A stretch of 64,000 nucleotides of DNA, taken from contig NZ_CP109596.1 of NCBI RefSeq assembly GCF_036327755.1, positions 2,914,001 through 2,978,000 of the forward strand. Reading direction: 5' to 3'. The translations under genes were made by a program, and so were the position numbers. The stretch's first letter is position 1, and every line of letters starts with the position of its first letter. The stretch is from Nocardia sp. NBC_01503 (GTDB lineage Bacteria; Actinomycetota; Actinomycetes; Mycobacteriales; Mycobacteriaceae). Under the pieces are notes generated by a model. It had not been told where the DNA came from and searched no databases. It worked only from the letters and a program-made list of their open reading frames with translations. Positions 24,472 to 38,809 of the stretch are shown here, piece by piece.

Positions 24472-25668
24472 GTGAAGGTCCTGGTGATCAACTCCGGATC
24501 GTCTTCGATCAAATACCAGCTGCTGGATCCGGATTCGGCGCAGGTGGTCGCCGCCGGGGTGGTGCAGCGGATCGGCGAACCCGTCGCCGAGGGCTCGCCG
24601 AGTATCGAACATCAGAGTGACGGAAAGACTTACGAGCACGACGGTGAGGTGCCCGATCACGCCGCCGGACTGCGCCTGGTCTTCGACCTCTTCGCCGAGA
24701 GCGGGCATGATCTGGCCGATGCGGGCCTGCGCGCGGTCGGGCACCGGGTGGTGCACGGCGGTGAGGTGTTCTACGAGCCGACACTCGTCACCGATGAGGT
24801 GCTCGAGGCCATCTCGCAGCTGTCCGCGCTCGCGCCACTGCATAATCCGGCCAATGTGGTGGGTATCGAGAGCGCCCGCGAACTGCTACCGGATGTTCCG
24901 CAGGTGGCGGTCTTCGATACCGCGTTCTTCCACGGCTTGCCCGCCGCCGCCAAGACCTACGCCATCGACGCGAAAGTCGCGGCCGCACATGGTGTCCGGC
25001 GGTACGGCTTCCACGGCACCTCGCACGAGTACGTCTCCGGGCAGGTCGCCGAATTCCTGGGCCGGGATCGCGCCGAGCTGAATCAGATTGTGCTGCACCT
25101 GGGTAACGGCGCCTCCGCCTCCGCCATTCGCGGCGGTAAGGCGGTGGACACCACGATGGGCCTGACCCCGCTCGAGGGTCTGGTCATGGGAACCCGCTCC
25201 GGTGATCTGGATCCCGGGATCATCTTCCACCTGATCCGCACCGCGGATATGGATGTGGACGATGTGGATGCCCTGCTCAACCGGCAATCCGGTATCAAGG
25301 GCCTGGCCGGTGTGAACGACTTCCGCGAACTCGGCCGTCTCATCGAAACCGGTGATGCCGCCGCACAACTGGCCTTCGATGTCTACATCCACCGCCTGCG
25401 CCGCTATATCGGCGCGTACCTGGTGGAGCTGGGCCGGGTGGATGCCATCACCTTCACCGCCGGTGTGGGCGAGAACGACGCCAAGGTCCGGGCGGCGGCG
25501 CTGGCCGAGCTGGAGCGCTTCGGTATTCGGGTCGATCCGGCGCGCAATACCGCGAAAGATCGCTCCGCCCGGTACATCTCGCCCGAGGGCGCGGAGGTGG
25601 CCGTGTTGGTGGTGCCCACCAACGAGGAGCTCGCCATCGCGCGCGCGGCCGCCCGTCTGGTCGGTTGA
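24472..25668 (+). CDS. ackA: Acetate kinase
   Basis: Converts acetyl phosphate and ADP to acetate and ATP, or the reverse. The 398-residue ASKHA-fold protein opens with [16 protein letters not shown] (signature 1, with catalytic Asn). It has [29 protein letters not shown] (signature 2), [28 protein letters not shown] and TAGVGEN. The GTG at 24472 follows AAAGGAG at 8-base spacing; an in-frame ATG at 24451 is less likely because that RBS lies inside it. It follows pta by 73 bp, in one transcription unit. Confidence 0.97.
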   Translation: MKVLVINSGSSSIKYQLLDPDSAQVVAAGVVQRIGEPVAEGSPSIEHQSDGKTYEHDGEVPDHAAGLRLVFDLFAESGHDLADAGLRAVGHRVVHGGEVFYEPTLVTDEVLEAISQLSALAPLHNPANVVGIESARELLPDVPQVAVFDTAFFHGLPAAAKTYAIDAKVAAAHGVRRYGFHGTSHEYVSGQVAEFLGRDRAELNQIVLHLGNGASASAIRGGKAVDTTMGLTPLEGLVMGTRSGDLDPGIIFHLIRTADMDVDDVDALLNRQSGIKGLAGVNDFRELGRLIETGDAAAQLAFDVYIHRLRRYIGAYLVELGRVDAITFTAGVGENDAKVRAAALAELERFGIRVDPARNTAKDRSARYISPEGAEVAVLVVPTNEELAIARAAARLVG

Positions 25669-25711
25669 CCCGCGCCGCACGGCTTCACGAAAACATCACG
25701 ATGGCCCTGCC

Positions 25712-25734
25712 GGAGTGGTACTCGGATCCACTCC
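25712..25734 (+). terminator. Weak hairpin after ackA
   Basis: GGAGTGG (25712-25718) pairs with CCACTCC (25728-25734) across a 9-base loop, 44 bp past the ackA stop. No T-run. Confidence 0.4.
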
Positions 25735-25840
25735 CGAAGGGACCCCGGAACCCGTGTCGCATACGCACAGCCGCGGTAGGTACTGACCCTCCCTCGCCAG
25801 TTCCTGCTACCTCTCGGCTGCCCCCGAAGGACAGCTGCGG

Positions 25841-25857
25841 CACCGGGATTTCCGGTG
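25841..25857 (-). terminator. Hairpin at the 3' end of the pknG operon
   Basis: CACCGG (25841-25846) and CCGGTG (25852-25857) form a 6-bp stem directly after the pknG stop codon (25858-25860). A plausible terminator for the glnX-glnH-pknG message, though short. Confidence 0.4.
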
Positions 25858-29211
<3,354 letters not shown>

Positions 29212-29215
<4 letters not shown>

Positions 29216-30543
29216 CGGTACTCCCGTAGTCGCGGCCACAGACCCGCCGCCACCAGTACGGCCGCCGCGGTGCTCAACACCAGTGCGCCCGGCGCCAGCA
29301 GGTCCAGGGTGCGGGCGGCGTGGGAGGTGTTGCTGCGCAGTTCGTTCCGGGTGTCGGTGATGCCACTGCCCAGCGCGCGGTCCAGGGCGTCCACCTGTGC
29401 GGAAGCCTCGTTCGCGCCCGGACCGGTGGCGACCGCGCCCGCACCGATGAAATCGCCCTTGGAGAGCGCGTCGTTCATCCGCTGATGCGCGGCTCGCCAG
29501 CGATCCAGTGCGGCGCTCGCGGTCTTCACCTCGCCCGCACCCGGGGCGTCCCCGCCATAGGCGGCGAAGATATCGCGCAGTCGGTCGGTGGCCTTGTCAT
29601 AGGTGTTGTCGTATTCGGTACTGGTATCGCGCCGCACCAGTTTCAGGGTTTCGGCGGTGCGGGCCTGCTGGGCCAGGATGCGGCTCTCGGTGAGCGCCGC
29701 GGTGGGGACGCTGCCGCTGTCGCGGGAGTCGGTGGTGTCCACGGCGGAGATGAATCCGGCGACCACGGTCCAGCCGAGCAGCACCACCATGGTTCCGGTG
29801 GCCAGCAGCAGGCCGGGATTGAGCACCCGATGCCAGCGCCGGGACAGGAAAAGCTGCGCCGCGATCAGCGCCGCGACCGCCAGCAGCGGGGTCACGATGG
29901 CGGACCACGGCGGCCGCACATGATTGCGCTGGGTGGCGGTGATGGCGGCCGAGCGATGCTCCTGCAACTCCTGCGCCATGGGCAGCACGGTGCCCTGCAT
30001 GAGATTGGACGCCTCGCTGAGATAGGCGGCGCCGAGCGGCAGTCCACTGCGATTGTCGGCCCGCGCGGTCTCCACAATGCCGCAGTAGACCGGCAGGCCG
30101 GTGGATATGCCGGTGCGCAGATGGGTATCGGCGTCGCCGCCGCTGCGATTGGACTGGGTGACCAGCTCCGCCGCCGCCTCGCCGACCGCCTGGTTGTAGC
30201 GGTCGCGCACGGCCTTGGGCTCCAGCCCGCCGGAGATGAACGCGGTACCGGCCGAGGCGTCGGCCACCGACAGCGAGGTGTACAGCCGCTGCGCCGAGTA
30301 CGCATCCGGCTCGGCCTGATCCAAAAGCACGTCCAGGGCGTGCTGCCGGTCGTTCACCGCGCTCGCGGTGACCACCCCGGCGGCCAGGCACATACCCAGC
30401 AAAACCAATCCGACGGCAATCAATTTGGCCGGTGAGGAGTGCGCGAACAGGCGCATCTCGGTGCTCGAGAGCCGTTCCCGCACCGCTGCGGCGGCAGCTC
30501 GAGGGGACAGCTCGTCGAGCCGCAACTGCTCGGTGCGAACCAT
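29212..30543 (-). CDS. glnX: Membrane sensor GlnX (Rv0412c-like)
   Basis: A 443-residue membrane protein, first in the glnX-glnH-pknG operon. It has four hydrophobic segments (about residues 35-60, 210-230, 240-265 and 420-440) separating two helical extracytoplasmic domains, like a sensor of the four-helix-bundle type. In mycobacteria it relays amino-acid binding by GlnH to the cytosolic kinase PknG. The start ATG 30543 is set by GGGAGG 6 bases upstream; the frame remains open for about 90 codons before it, with no homology. Length matches Rv0412c (439). Confidence 0.9.
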
Positions 30544-30675
30544 TTCACCTCCCACTGACCGAAACCGGACGATCGACTTGTCGATGTCGAATGAGCTTAT
30601 TGTGGACGTACCTGTGCCGTGACGCGGGAACACCCGGAGGTCTGTGCGGCGCGGTCCGAGGATGGGATCGAAAGT

Positions 30676-31341
30676 ATGCGTGGTGACGGCGACGGCTGGG
30701 CGGAGAGCCCCGATGGCACCCGCCAGTGGGGTCGTTTCGGAGCTGCCGGACTGTTGCTGCGCGCCCCGCTCGCCGATGGCGGGTCGGCGGTGCTGCTGCA
30801 GCATCGCTCGGCGTGGAGTCATCAGGGCGGCACCTGGGCGCTGCCCGGCGGTGCCCGGGATTCACACGAGTCGAGCGTGCGCGCCGCCGTCCGCGAGGCC
30901 GAGGAGGAGGCGGGCATCGTCGCCGGATCCATCCGGGTGCGGGCACAGCGGGTGACCGCCACCGCGGCCAGCGGCTGGACATACACCACGGTCATCGCCG
31001 ACGCGGTCACCCGATTGCGCACTCGGGGGAATCCGGAGAGCACCGAATTGGCGTGGGTACCCGAGACCGAGGTCGATGCCCGCCCACTGCATCCCGGTTT
31101 CGCCGCCGCCTGGCCGCTGCTGCGCGCGACCCCCGCGCGGGTCAGTCTGGACGGTCTGGCGGATCCCGAGACGGTGGCGGCCGCATTGCCACGCACCCTG
31201 GAGATACCCGGCGCGGAGTTCCTCTGGCTGTGCTCGGACGGCAATGGCGATGCCCGCGCGGCCCGTATCGGGGAGGCCGAGTTGACCACGGATATGGCCG
31301 GAAATGTGTTGTACCTCACCCTGGCTCAGGTGTTGTCTTGA
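30676..31341 (+). CDS. mutT3: NUDIX hydrolase, MutT3-like
   Basis: A 221-residue NUDIX hydrolase of the oxidised-nucleotide-cleaning type. The NUDIX box GX5EX7REUXEEXGU is complete: GARDSHE, then seven residues, then REAEEEAGI (around residues 61-83). Metal-binding glutamates are all present. The location opposite glnX and upstream of thiE matches Rv0413 (mutT3) in M. tuberculosis. In that family the proposed substrates are 8-oxo-dGTP/dGDP. The ATG at 30676 lies downstream of a 19-codon open extension with no family match. It ends 4 bp before the molybdopterin enzyme. Confidence 0.88.
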   Translation: MRGDGDGWAESPDGTRQWGRFGAAGLLLRAPLADGGSAVLLQHRSAWSHQGGTWALPGGARDSHESSVRAAVREAEEEAGIVAGSIRVRAQRVTATAASGWTYTTVIADAVTRLRTRGNPESTELAWVPETEVDARPLHPGFAAAWPLLRATPARVSLDGLADPETVAAALPRTLEIPGAEFLWLCSDGNGDARAARIGEAELTTDMAGNVLYLTLAQVLS

Positions 31342-31345
31342 GGGC

Positions 31346-33526
31346 GTGAGCCAGCGTGAGATCCCCACGTACTGTCGAATCTGCGAACCGCTCTGCGGGC
31401 TGATCGCCACCGTCGAGGACGGGAAACTGGTGCGGCTGCGGGCGGACAAGGAGCATCCGCTCTCGAAAGGCAACGCGTGCCCGAAAGGTATCGCGTTCAC
31501 CGAGATTCAGAATGATCCGGATCGGGTGCTGTATCCGTTGCGCCGCACGCCGGACGGATTCGAGCGGGTCACCTGGGACGAGGCCCTGGACGATATCGGC
31601 GCCCGGCTGCGCGCGCTCATCGCCGCTCACGGGCGGGAGAGCCTGGGCTGGTACTTCGGCAATCCGTCGTCGTTCTCGTACTCACATACGTTGTGGCTGG
31701 TGGGTTTTCAGCTCGCCGCCGGGCTGCGGCATGTGTACTCGGCCGGATCGCAGGACATCAACAATCGCTTCGTCGCGAGCGAACTGCTGTACGGGTCGTT
31801 GACCTCGGTGCCGGTCCCGGATCTGGACCGCACCGATTTCCTGCTCATGCTGGGCGCGAATCCCGTTGTGTCGCACGGTAGTGCGATGAGCGTGCCGCGA
31901 ATTCGGGAGAAGCTCATGGCGATCACCAAGCGCGGCGGGCGCGTGGTGGTGGTCGATCCTCGGCGCACCGAGACCGCGCACCTGTTCGAGCATGTCGGCG
32001 TGCGGCCCGACGGTGACGCCTGGTTGCTCGCCAGCATGCTCCAGGTGATCTTCGCCGAGGGGCTCGAGGACGCGCCGGCGCTGCGCGCACAGGCCGCCGG
32101 TGTGCGCGAATTACGGGCTGCCGTCGAACGATTCACCCCGGAGTCGACCGCCGTGGTGACCGGCCTGGAACCCGATGTGGTGCGCACTCTGGCTCGTGAC
32201 CTGGCGCGCGCGAACTCCGCCGCCGTCTACGGCCGCACCGGTACCTGCCTGGGCCGCCACGCCACGCTGGTGGCCTTCCTCATCGACGCACTGGCCGTTG
32301 TCACCGGAAATCTGGATACCCCCGGCGGCTCGGTCTTCGGTAAGGAGCTGGTGGCCGTCTCCCAGCTCAATGCCCGACTCGGTCTGATCAAATACGGTAA
32401 GAATCGCTCCCGCATAGGCGATTTCCCGGATGTGCTGGGCACCTTCCCCGCCGCGATCATGGCCAAGGAGATCACCACGCCTGGTCCCGGGCAGCTTCGC
32501 GCCCTGTTCACCTCGGCGGGCAATCCGGTCTCCTCGGTGCCCAACGGACGCGAGTTGTCCACCGCCCTGGCGCAACTGGACCTGTACGTCTCGATCGACC
32601 TGTACCGCAACGATTCCAACAGCACCGCCGACTACATCCTGCCCGCCACCACCTTCCTGGAGCGCGATGACATCCCGCTCCCGTTCACCGCGCTCGCGCC
32701 GACGCCGTACACCCAGTACACCGAGCGCGTTCTGGAGCCGTACGGTGAGGCGCGCGAGGAGTGGCGCATCATCGACGCCATCGCCACCCGAATCGGCGTG
32801 CAGCCCTTCGTGATCGGGCCCAAGGCGGCGGGCCGCCTACTGAGCCGCCTGCGCGGCCTCCCCGGTGGTCGCTCCGCGCGCCCCACCCCGCCCCTGCTGG
32901 TCGATCTGGCCCTGCGCACCGGCCCCTACGGTGATCGCTTCGGTCTGCGCCCCGGCGGCCTGAGCCTGAAGATGCTCCGCCGCCATCCGCACGGTGTGGT
33001 CCTGGCCGACTCCATCACCGCCGGTGTGCTGCGAGAAGTGGTGCAGCACAAGGACAAACGAGTCCACCTGGCTCCCGACGAAATCCGCACCGCACTCCGG
33101 GACCTGAACGCCGCTCCCGTCGACCCGTCCTACCCGCTGCGCCTGATCGGCATGCGCGAACTGAAGTCCCACAACTCCTGGATGCACAACTCCGAACTCC
33201 TGATGCGCGGCGACCGCGTCCAGGCGGCGCGCATCAATCCCAAAGACGCGGCGGTGGCGGGCATTTCCGACGGCTCCCGCTGCCGGGTGACCTCTGCCAA
33301 CGGTTCGATAGAACTCACCGCCCGCCTGACCGAGGATATGACCGAAGGCGCGGTGGCCATCCCGCACGGCTGGGGCCACCGCGGCGGCTGGCGGCGGGCC
33401 AATGCCGCCGGTGGCGTGAATCCCAACGAACTCATGTCCACCGATCCGGCCGATATCGAACCCCTCGCGGGCATGTCCCACCTCAACGGCGTCCCGATCC
33501 GCCTGGACCCGGTACCGCAGGGCTGA
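31346..33526 (+). CDS. Molybdopterin oxidoreductase with N-terminal 4Fe-4S motif
   Basis: A 726-residue protein of the DMSO reductase superfamily. Residues 10, 13, 17 and 45 (YCRICEPLCG ... NACPKG) form a 4Fe-4S site with the following electron-transfer Lys47. Molybdopterin-dinucleotide motifs include LMLGANPVVSHGS, VVVVDPRRTETA and, in the C-terminal domain, HNSWMHNSELLM, VRVTSANGS-type CRVTSANGS and VAIPHGWGHRGGW. At the expected molybdenum-ligand region (about residues 134-150, AGSQDINNRFVASELL) there is no Cys. The GTG start is 4 bp after the NUDIX stop. No Tat signal: cytoplasmic. Substrate unknown. Confidence 0.9.
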   Translation: MSQREIPTYCRICEPLCGLIATVEDGKLVRLRADKEHPLSKGNACPKGIAFTEIQNDPDRVLYPLRRTPDGFERVTWDEALDDIGARLRALIAAHGRESLGWYFGNPSSFSYSHTLWLVGFQLAAGLRHVYSAGSQDINNRFVASELLYGSLTSVPVPDLDRTDFLLMLGANPVVSHGSAMSVPRIREKLMAITKRGGRVVVVDPRRTETAHLFEHVGVRPDGDAWLLASMLQVIFAEGLEDAPALRAQAAGVRELRAAVERFTPESTAVVTGLEPDVVRTLARDLARANSAAVYGRTGTCLGRHATLVAFLIDALAVVTGNLDTPGGSVFGKELVAVSQLNARLGLIKYGKNRSRIGDFPDVLGTFPAAIMAKEITTPGPGQLRALFTSAGNPVSSVPNGRELSTALAQLDLYVSIDLYRNDSNSTADYILPATTFLERDDIPLPFTALAPTPYTQYTERVLEPYGEAREEWRIIDAIATRIGVQPFVIGPKAAGRLLSRLRGLPGGRSARPTPPLLVDLALRTGPYGDRFGLRPGGLSLKMLRRHPHGVVLADSITAGVLREVVQHKDKRVHLAPDEIRTALRDLNAAPVDPSYPLRLIGMRELKSHNSWMHNSELLMRGDRVQAARINPKDAAVAGISDGSRCRVTSANGSIELTARLTEDMTEGAVAIPHGWGHRGGWRRANAAGGVNPNELMSTDPADIEPLAGMSHLNGVPIRLDPVPQG

Positions 33527-33532
33527 AACCGC

Positions 33533-34237
33533 TCAGTTGGCGAGGTTGTCCAGCACCCGCTGCTTGAGCGCACGCGCCGCCGATTCCGGATCGCGGGCCT
33601 CGGTAATGGCCCGTACCACCACGATTCGGGTCGCACCGGCCGCGAGCACCTCGGGCAGGCGCTGATCGTCGATCCCGCCGATGGCGAACCAGGGGCGGGC
33701 GGTGAGCGATTCGGCGGTGGAGCGCACCAGATCCAGACCCGCGGGCTGCCGCCCCGGCTTGGTCGGGGTGGCGTACACGGGGCCGGTGCAGAAGTAGTCG
33801 ATGTGCTCATCGATGGCGGCCAGCCCGGCCTGTGCGCGATTGTGCGTGGATCGGCCGATCACCACCTCGGGGCCGAGGATGGTGCGGGCGTACCAGGGCG
33901 GCAGATCGCCCTGGCCGAGATGCAGTACGTCCACACCCGCGGCCAGTCCGATATCGGCGCGATCATTACAGGCCACCAATGCCCCGTGCCTGCGTGCGGC
34001 GGCCTTCAACTCGGCGAGAGCGCCGAGTTCGGCCTTGGCCTCGAGCGGTCCGAATTCCTTCTCACCGGCCGAGCCCTTATCCCTCAATTGAATGATGTCG
34101 ACGCCTCCGGCCAGGGCGGCGTCGGCGAAGGCGGCGAGGTCGCCCTTGTCCCGGCGGGCATCGGTGCACAGGTACAGGCGCGCATCGGCCAATCGCTCGC
34201 GCGGGGTGGCGGGCCGGTTCACGTGGGAGGGTTGCAC
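33533..34237 (-). CDS. thiE: Thiamine-phosphate synthase
   Basis: Joins hydroxymethylpyrimidine diphosphate and thiazole phosphate to thiamine phosphate. The TIM-barrel protein has [74 protein letters not shown] and PWFAIGGID, matching the M. tuberculosis ThiE pattern closely. GTG 34237 (234 residues) or GTG 34222 (229) are both plausible starts; the open frame running a further 89 codons upstream is rejected. It is divergent from thiOSG and converges with the molybdopterin gene. Confidence 0.94.
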   Translation of the reverse strand: MQPSHVNRPATPRERLADARLYLCTDARRDKGDLAAFADAALAGGVDIIQLRDKGSAGEKEFGPLEAKAELGALAELKAAARRHGALVACNDRADIGLAAGVDVLHLGQGDLPPWYARTILGPEVVIGRSTHNRAQAGLAAIDEHIDYFCTGPVYATPTKPGRQPAGLDLVRSTAESLTARPWFAIGGIDDQRLPEVLAAGATRIVVVRAITEARDPESAARALKQRVLDNLAN

Positions 34238-34528
34238 GCCCCCGACGCTAGTCGCGCTACCGTTGGGACGAAACGGGCGGTGCGGTGAATTCCCGCCGCA
34301 CCCCGATCCACGGCCCTGTGCGACCACGATCGGCTCGCGTCGGCCACGCGACCCACACCTGGCCGGACCGTCGACCCCGAAGTCCGCGTACGCGGGCGTG
34401 CGGCGTGGCACCGGGGAGACCCGGGCCGAGGCCGTGACGCCCGTGACCCGGGCCGCGTGCGGCGGCACAATGAGTTCGACCCCGCGCCGCGACGAGCGGC
34501 GCAAGAGATGCAGTGCGAGGTGGAAACG

Positions 34529-35770
34529 GTGCGGACCCTGGCCGTCGTGGGCGGCGGTGTGATCGGGCTTTCGGTGGCATGGCGTGCCGCCGAGGAAGGC
34601 TGGACGGTCACACTGTTCGATCCGGCGAGCGGATCGGGGGCCTCCTGGGTCGCGGGCGGCATGCTCGCGCCGCTGTCGGAGGGCTGGCCGGGGGAGTCGG
34701 CCGCCCTGGAGTTCGGCGCCGCCTCACTGGCGCGCTGGCCCGACTTCGCCGCCCGGCTGCGAGCGCTCACCGGTGCCGAACTCTTCACCGCCACCCGCAC
34801 CCTCACCGTCGCCCTCGACGCTGCGGACGCCGCGGACCTGCGCACCATCGCGGACTGGTTGGACACCCAGGATGTGCCGTTCCTGCTCGGCGATCCCGGC
34901 GATGCTCAGGATCGGTTGCCGATCCTGCTGGATCGGGCCGGAGTGCGCGCCGCCGAACCCGGGCTGGCACGGACGGTCCGCGCCGGGCTGCTGTGCGCCG
35001 CGGAACCCGCGGTGGACAATCGTGCGCTGGTGACGGCACTGCGCGCGGCGTGCGTGGCCGCGGGTGTGGAATTCCGTGCCGTACAGGTGGTTTCGTCGGA
35101 GTCATCGAGCGCTGCCGGGGAACGGTCCACGAAATCCGCGCAAAGCCTGGGCGAGCTCCGGCACGATCGCATCGTGCTGGCGGCGGGCGCCGCCACCGCC
35201 GAATTGTGGCCCGGACTTCCCGTGCGGCCGGTGAAGGGCGAGATCCTGCGGCTGCGTCGGCGGCCGAGCGCGCCCCCGCCGCCGCAGGGCGTGATTCGTG
35301 CCCGGGTGCACGGCCGCCCCATCTACCTGGTCCCGCGCAGCGACGGAATCGTGCTCGGCGCAACCCAATACGAACAGGGCTTCGACACCACCGTCACCGT
35401 CGCCGGGGTACGCGACCTCATCAATGACGCGGAAGCCATCCTGCCCGGTATCGGCGAATACGAATTCGCCGAGGCCATCGCGGGTTCCAGACCGGGTTCC
35501 CCGGACAACCTGCCGTTGATCGGGTACCTCGACGATCGGGTGATCGCGGCAACGGGCCACGGCCGCAACGGAATTCTCGACACCCCGGTCACCGCGGACG
35601 CCGTACTGGCACTGCTCGCCGACACCGACCTCCCGCAGGCCCGGGCCGCCACCCCCACCCGCTTCGGCCGCGATCCGCGCCCCCTCACCCCCGCCGAGAG
35701 TCGCAGATTGGCCGAGAGCCTCCACCGAAACCCTTCCCCCACACCGCTTCCCCCCGGGGGAGCCCGATGA
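34529..35770 (+). CDS. thiO: Glycine oxidase ThiO
   Basis: FAD enzyme making iminoglycine from glycine for the thiazole ring of thiamine. The 413-residue protein has the dinucleotide-binding [22 protein letters not shown] at the N-terminus. [48 protein letters not shown] and [15 protein letters not shown] follow. GTG 34529 is preferred, with GAGG 8 bases upstream; GTG 34520 and ATG 34508 are alternatives. The C-terminal tail after residue ~385 ([16 protein letters not shown]...PPGGAR) is an extension resembling the small ORF that follows. First gene of thiO-sORF-thiS-thiG. Confidence 0.92.
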   Translation: MRTLAVVGGGVIGLSVAWRAAEEGWTVTLFDPASGSGASWVAGGMLAPLSEGWPGESAALEFGAASLARWPDFAARLRALTGAELFTATRTLTVALDAADAADLRTIADWLDTQDVPFLLGDPGDAQDRLPILLDRAGVRAAEPGLARTVRAGLLCAAEPAVDNRALVTALRAACVAAGVEFRAVQVVSSESSSAAGERSTKSAQSLGELRHDRIVLAAGAATAELWPGLPVRPVKGEILRLRRRPSAPPPPQGVIRARVHGRPIYLVPRSDGIVLGATQYEQGFDTTVTVAGVRDLINDAEAILPGIGEYEFAEAIAGSRPGSPDNLPLIGYLDDRVIAATGHGRNGILDTPVTADAVLALLADTDLPQARAATPTRFGRDPRPLTPAESRRLAESLHRNPSPTPLPPGGAR

Positions 35771-35948
35771 CCGGCGGCGCCGTGTTCGAGCAGCTCTCCG
35801 GCACCGACCTCCGTGCGGTCCGCGCCACCGCGCCCGGTCGTCGTGCGCCGCTCGGTCCCCGCTCGCTCACCGCTGCCGAGCTGGACGCCCTGTCCGCCAA
35901 CTACCGTCGGCGTGCCGCTGCTACGCCGCAGTCTCCAGGAGGAGCCCG

Positions 35949-35952
<4 letters not shown>
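35767..35952 (+). CDS. Small coupled ORF between thiO and thiS
   Basis: A 61-residue, Arg/Ala-rich predicted protein. Its ATG overlaps the thiO stop (ATGA) and its stop overlaps the thiS ATG (ATGA), so it is translationally coupled on both sides. Its second half (SLTAAELDALSANYRRR...SPGGAR) resembles the tail of ThiO. The 15-base string GGAGCCCGATGACCG occurs at both junctions (35759-35773 and 35941-35955). This suggests it arose by tandem duplication of the thiO end. No domain is recognised; it may be a functional small protein or simply a translational bridge that keeps thiS coupled. Confidence 0.6.
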
Positions 35953-36918
<966 letters not shown>

Positions 36919-37018
36919 ACCCGGGTGCCCCCTCGGGGCTCGGGTCATCCTCGAGGGGGACGGGACGCGCGACCTCTGATCGATAGTGCGCGCGCACAAC
37001 TTGAGGAAGACTGGTCCC

Positions 37019-37963
37019 ATGATCGAACTGAGGGGCCTGACCAAACACTACGGGCAGACCGTCGCGGTGTCGGATCTGTCGTTCACGGTGCGTCCGGGGT
37101 TGGTGACCGGCTTTCTCGGCCCGAATGGGGCGGGTAAGTCGACCACCATGCGGATGATCCTGGGGTTGGACGAACCGACCGCGGGGACCGCGCTCATCGA
37201 CGGTAAGCCGTACCGCGATTTGAAGCGTCCGCTGACCGAGGTCGGCGCGCTACTCGATGCCAAGTGGGTGCATCCGAATCGCTCCGCGCGTGCACATCTG
37301 CGCTGGCTGGCGGCGTCCAATGACATTCCGGCCGCACGTGTGGAGGAGGTGCTGCGGCTGGTCGGCCTCTCCGAGGTTGCCAATAAGAGCGCGGGTGGTT
37401 TCTCGCTCGGTATGTCGCAGCGGCTGGGTCTGGCGGGTGCGCTGCTGGGCGATCCGAAGGTGCTGCTGTTCGACGAACCGGTGAACGGCCTTGATCCCGA
37501 GGGCATTCTGTGGATTCGCCGTTTCATGCAGCGGTTGGCGTCGGAGGGCCGTACGGTGCTGGTCTCCAGTCACCTGCTGTCGGAAATGGCCCAGACCGCA
37601 GAGCATTTGATCGTTATCGGCCGCGGTCAATTGATGGCCGACACCACCACCAAGGATTTCATCGAGAAGGCGTCGGAACAGTCTGTGCGCGTGCGCAGTC
37701 CGCAGCTGGATCAGTTGCGCAGTCTGCTCACCGCCAACGGTATGACGGTGCGCGAGGCGGGCGCGGATGCCGACGGCGCGGCCCTGGTGGTCGCCGGTGT
37801 CACCTCCGATGTGGTCGGAAAACTGGCCGGTGCCAATGACATAACGCTCTTCGAGCTGTCGCCGCAGCGGGCCTCGCTGGAGGAGGCGTTCATGCAGATG
37901 ACCGGTAGTGCGGTGGAGTACCACGGCGAAGGCTTCGACCAGGTGATGGGAGGTGCGCTCTGA
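37019..37963 (+). CDS. ABC transporter ATP-binding protein
   Basis: A 314-residue exporter-type ATPase. Walker A is GPNGAGKSTT (about residues 39-48), the signature is FSLGMSQRLGLAGAL, Walker B is VLLFDEPVNGLDP, and the switch His is in VLVSSHLLSEM. The ~100-residue C-terminal extension after the NBD, often seen in antibiotic and lipid exporters, may bind a ligand or dimerise. ATG 37019 starts the conserved MIELRGLTKHYG. It overlaps the permease gene (TGATG), so the two form a two-subunit exporter. The lack of Cys/His-rich or lantibiotic neighbours leaves the substrate open. Confidence 0.93.
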   Translation: MIELRGLTKHYGQTVAVSDLSFTVRPGLVTGFLGPNGAGKSTTMRMILGLDEPTAGTALIDGKPYRDLKRPLTEVGALLDAKWVHPNRSARAHLRWLAASNDIPAARVEEVLRLVGLSEVANKSAGGFSLGMSQRLGLAGALLGDPKVLLFDEPVNGLDPEGILWIRRFMQRLASEGRTVLVSSHLLSEMAQTAEHLIVIGRGQLMADTTTKDFIEKASEQSVRVRSPQLDQLRSLLTANGMTVREAGADADGAALVVAGVTSDVVGKLAGANDITLFELSPQRASLEEAFMQMTGSAVEYHGEGFDQVMGGAL

Positions 37964-38724
37964 TGGGCGTGCTCGCAGCGGAACGAATCAAACTCACCTC
38001 GACCCGGTCGCCGTGGTGGTGCTCGGCAATCATCGTGCTGTTGGGTCTGGGCTTCGCGGCCTTGGTCGCGGCGGTGAATCGTTCACCGAAGGCCGATACC
38101 CCGCCCCTGCACGTGACCACCGTCGTGGGTGGTGTGAGCGGCTTCGGCGTACTGGTGCTGATGATCTTGGCGGCGCTCGCGGTAACGAGTGAATACCGCT
38201 TCGGAACCATTCGCAGCACATTTCTAGCAACCCCCGCCCGGGACAAGGTACTGCTCACCAAAGCGGTATTGATCGGAGCCTTCGGGGCGATCCTGATCGG
38301 CGTGCTGACCCTGCTGGCCTTCGTGCTGGCCAAGGTGATCAGCGGTTCGGCGGGCGGGGCCGAGCTGGTGCTCACCAATGCCGACAATGCCCGCGCCATC
38401 TACGGCGTCCCGATCTACGCCTTCCTGTCCGTGATGCTGGCCGTCGGTGTCGGCGTCCTGGTCCGGCAGACCGCCGCGGCCATCTCGCTCATCATCCTGT
38501 GGCCGACCGTGCTGGAGTCGCTGCTCAGCGCATTCGGCAGCTTCGGCCGCAATGTGGGAGCATTCATGCCGTTCGCGAATGCCGGACACTTCTACTCGGC
38601 GTCGGCGGACGCGGCCGGGTCGAACTGGCACTGGGGCCCGTGGGGCAGCCTGGTGTACTTCGCGGTGTTCGTCGGAATCGTGTTCGGAGCCGCACTGTTG
38701 GTGGTGAACAAGCGCGACGCATAG
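37963..38724 (+). CDS. ABC-2 type transporter permease
   Basis: A 253-residue membrane protein with six hydrophobic segments (about residues 20-38, 58-77, 101-123, 147-165, 168-190 and 225-247). It has the N-terminal ERIKLTSTRSPWW and the ALAVTSEYRFGTIRSTFLATP motif typical of ABC-2 permeases partnered with BcrA-like ATPases. Start and preceding stop share an A (TGATG), so it is made with the ATPase. A 40-bp perfect palindrome 46 bp after its stop could end the transcript. The substrate is not inferable from sequence. Confidence 0.92.
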   Translation: MGVLAAERIKLTSTRSPWWCSAIIVLLGLGFAALVAAVNRSPKADTPPLHVTTVVGGVSGFGVLVLMILAALAVTSEYRFGTIRSTFLATPARDKVLLTKAVLIGAFGAILIGVLTLLAFVLAKVISGSAGGAELVLTNADNARAIYGVPIYAFLSVMLAVGVGVLVRQTAAAISLIILWPTVLESLLSAFGSFGRNVGAFMPFANAGHFYSASADAAGSNWHWGPWGSLVYFAVFVGIVFGAALLVVNKRDA

Positions 38725-38769
38725 ACCCTGCCCGGGGATGCCGCCGGCCACTGCCCGGTTCGGCGGCGA

Positions 38770-38809
38770 ATATCGGCCCGATACGGAGATCTCCGTATCG
38801 GGCCGATAT
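38770..38809. terminator. 40-bp perfect palindrome
   Basis: A perfect 20-bp-arm palindrome centred at 38789.5 (core CGGAGATCTCCG, ends ATATCGG/CCGATAT). As RNA it makes a very stable hairpin 46 bp after the permease stop. There is no T-tract. A transcription terminator is most likely, but a large dyad binding site for the cyclase promoter downstream cannot be excluded. Confidence 0.6.

Noticed and set aside
34238..34504. An 89-codon N-terminal extension of ThiE
   Set aside because: No homology before [11 protein letters not shown], and it would fill the divergent promoter of thiOSG.
34256..34520. A possible TPP riboswitch upstream of thiO
   Set aside because: Some GC-rich complementarity exists, but the invariant CUGAGA and ACCUGA strings are missing.
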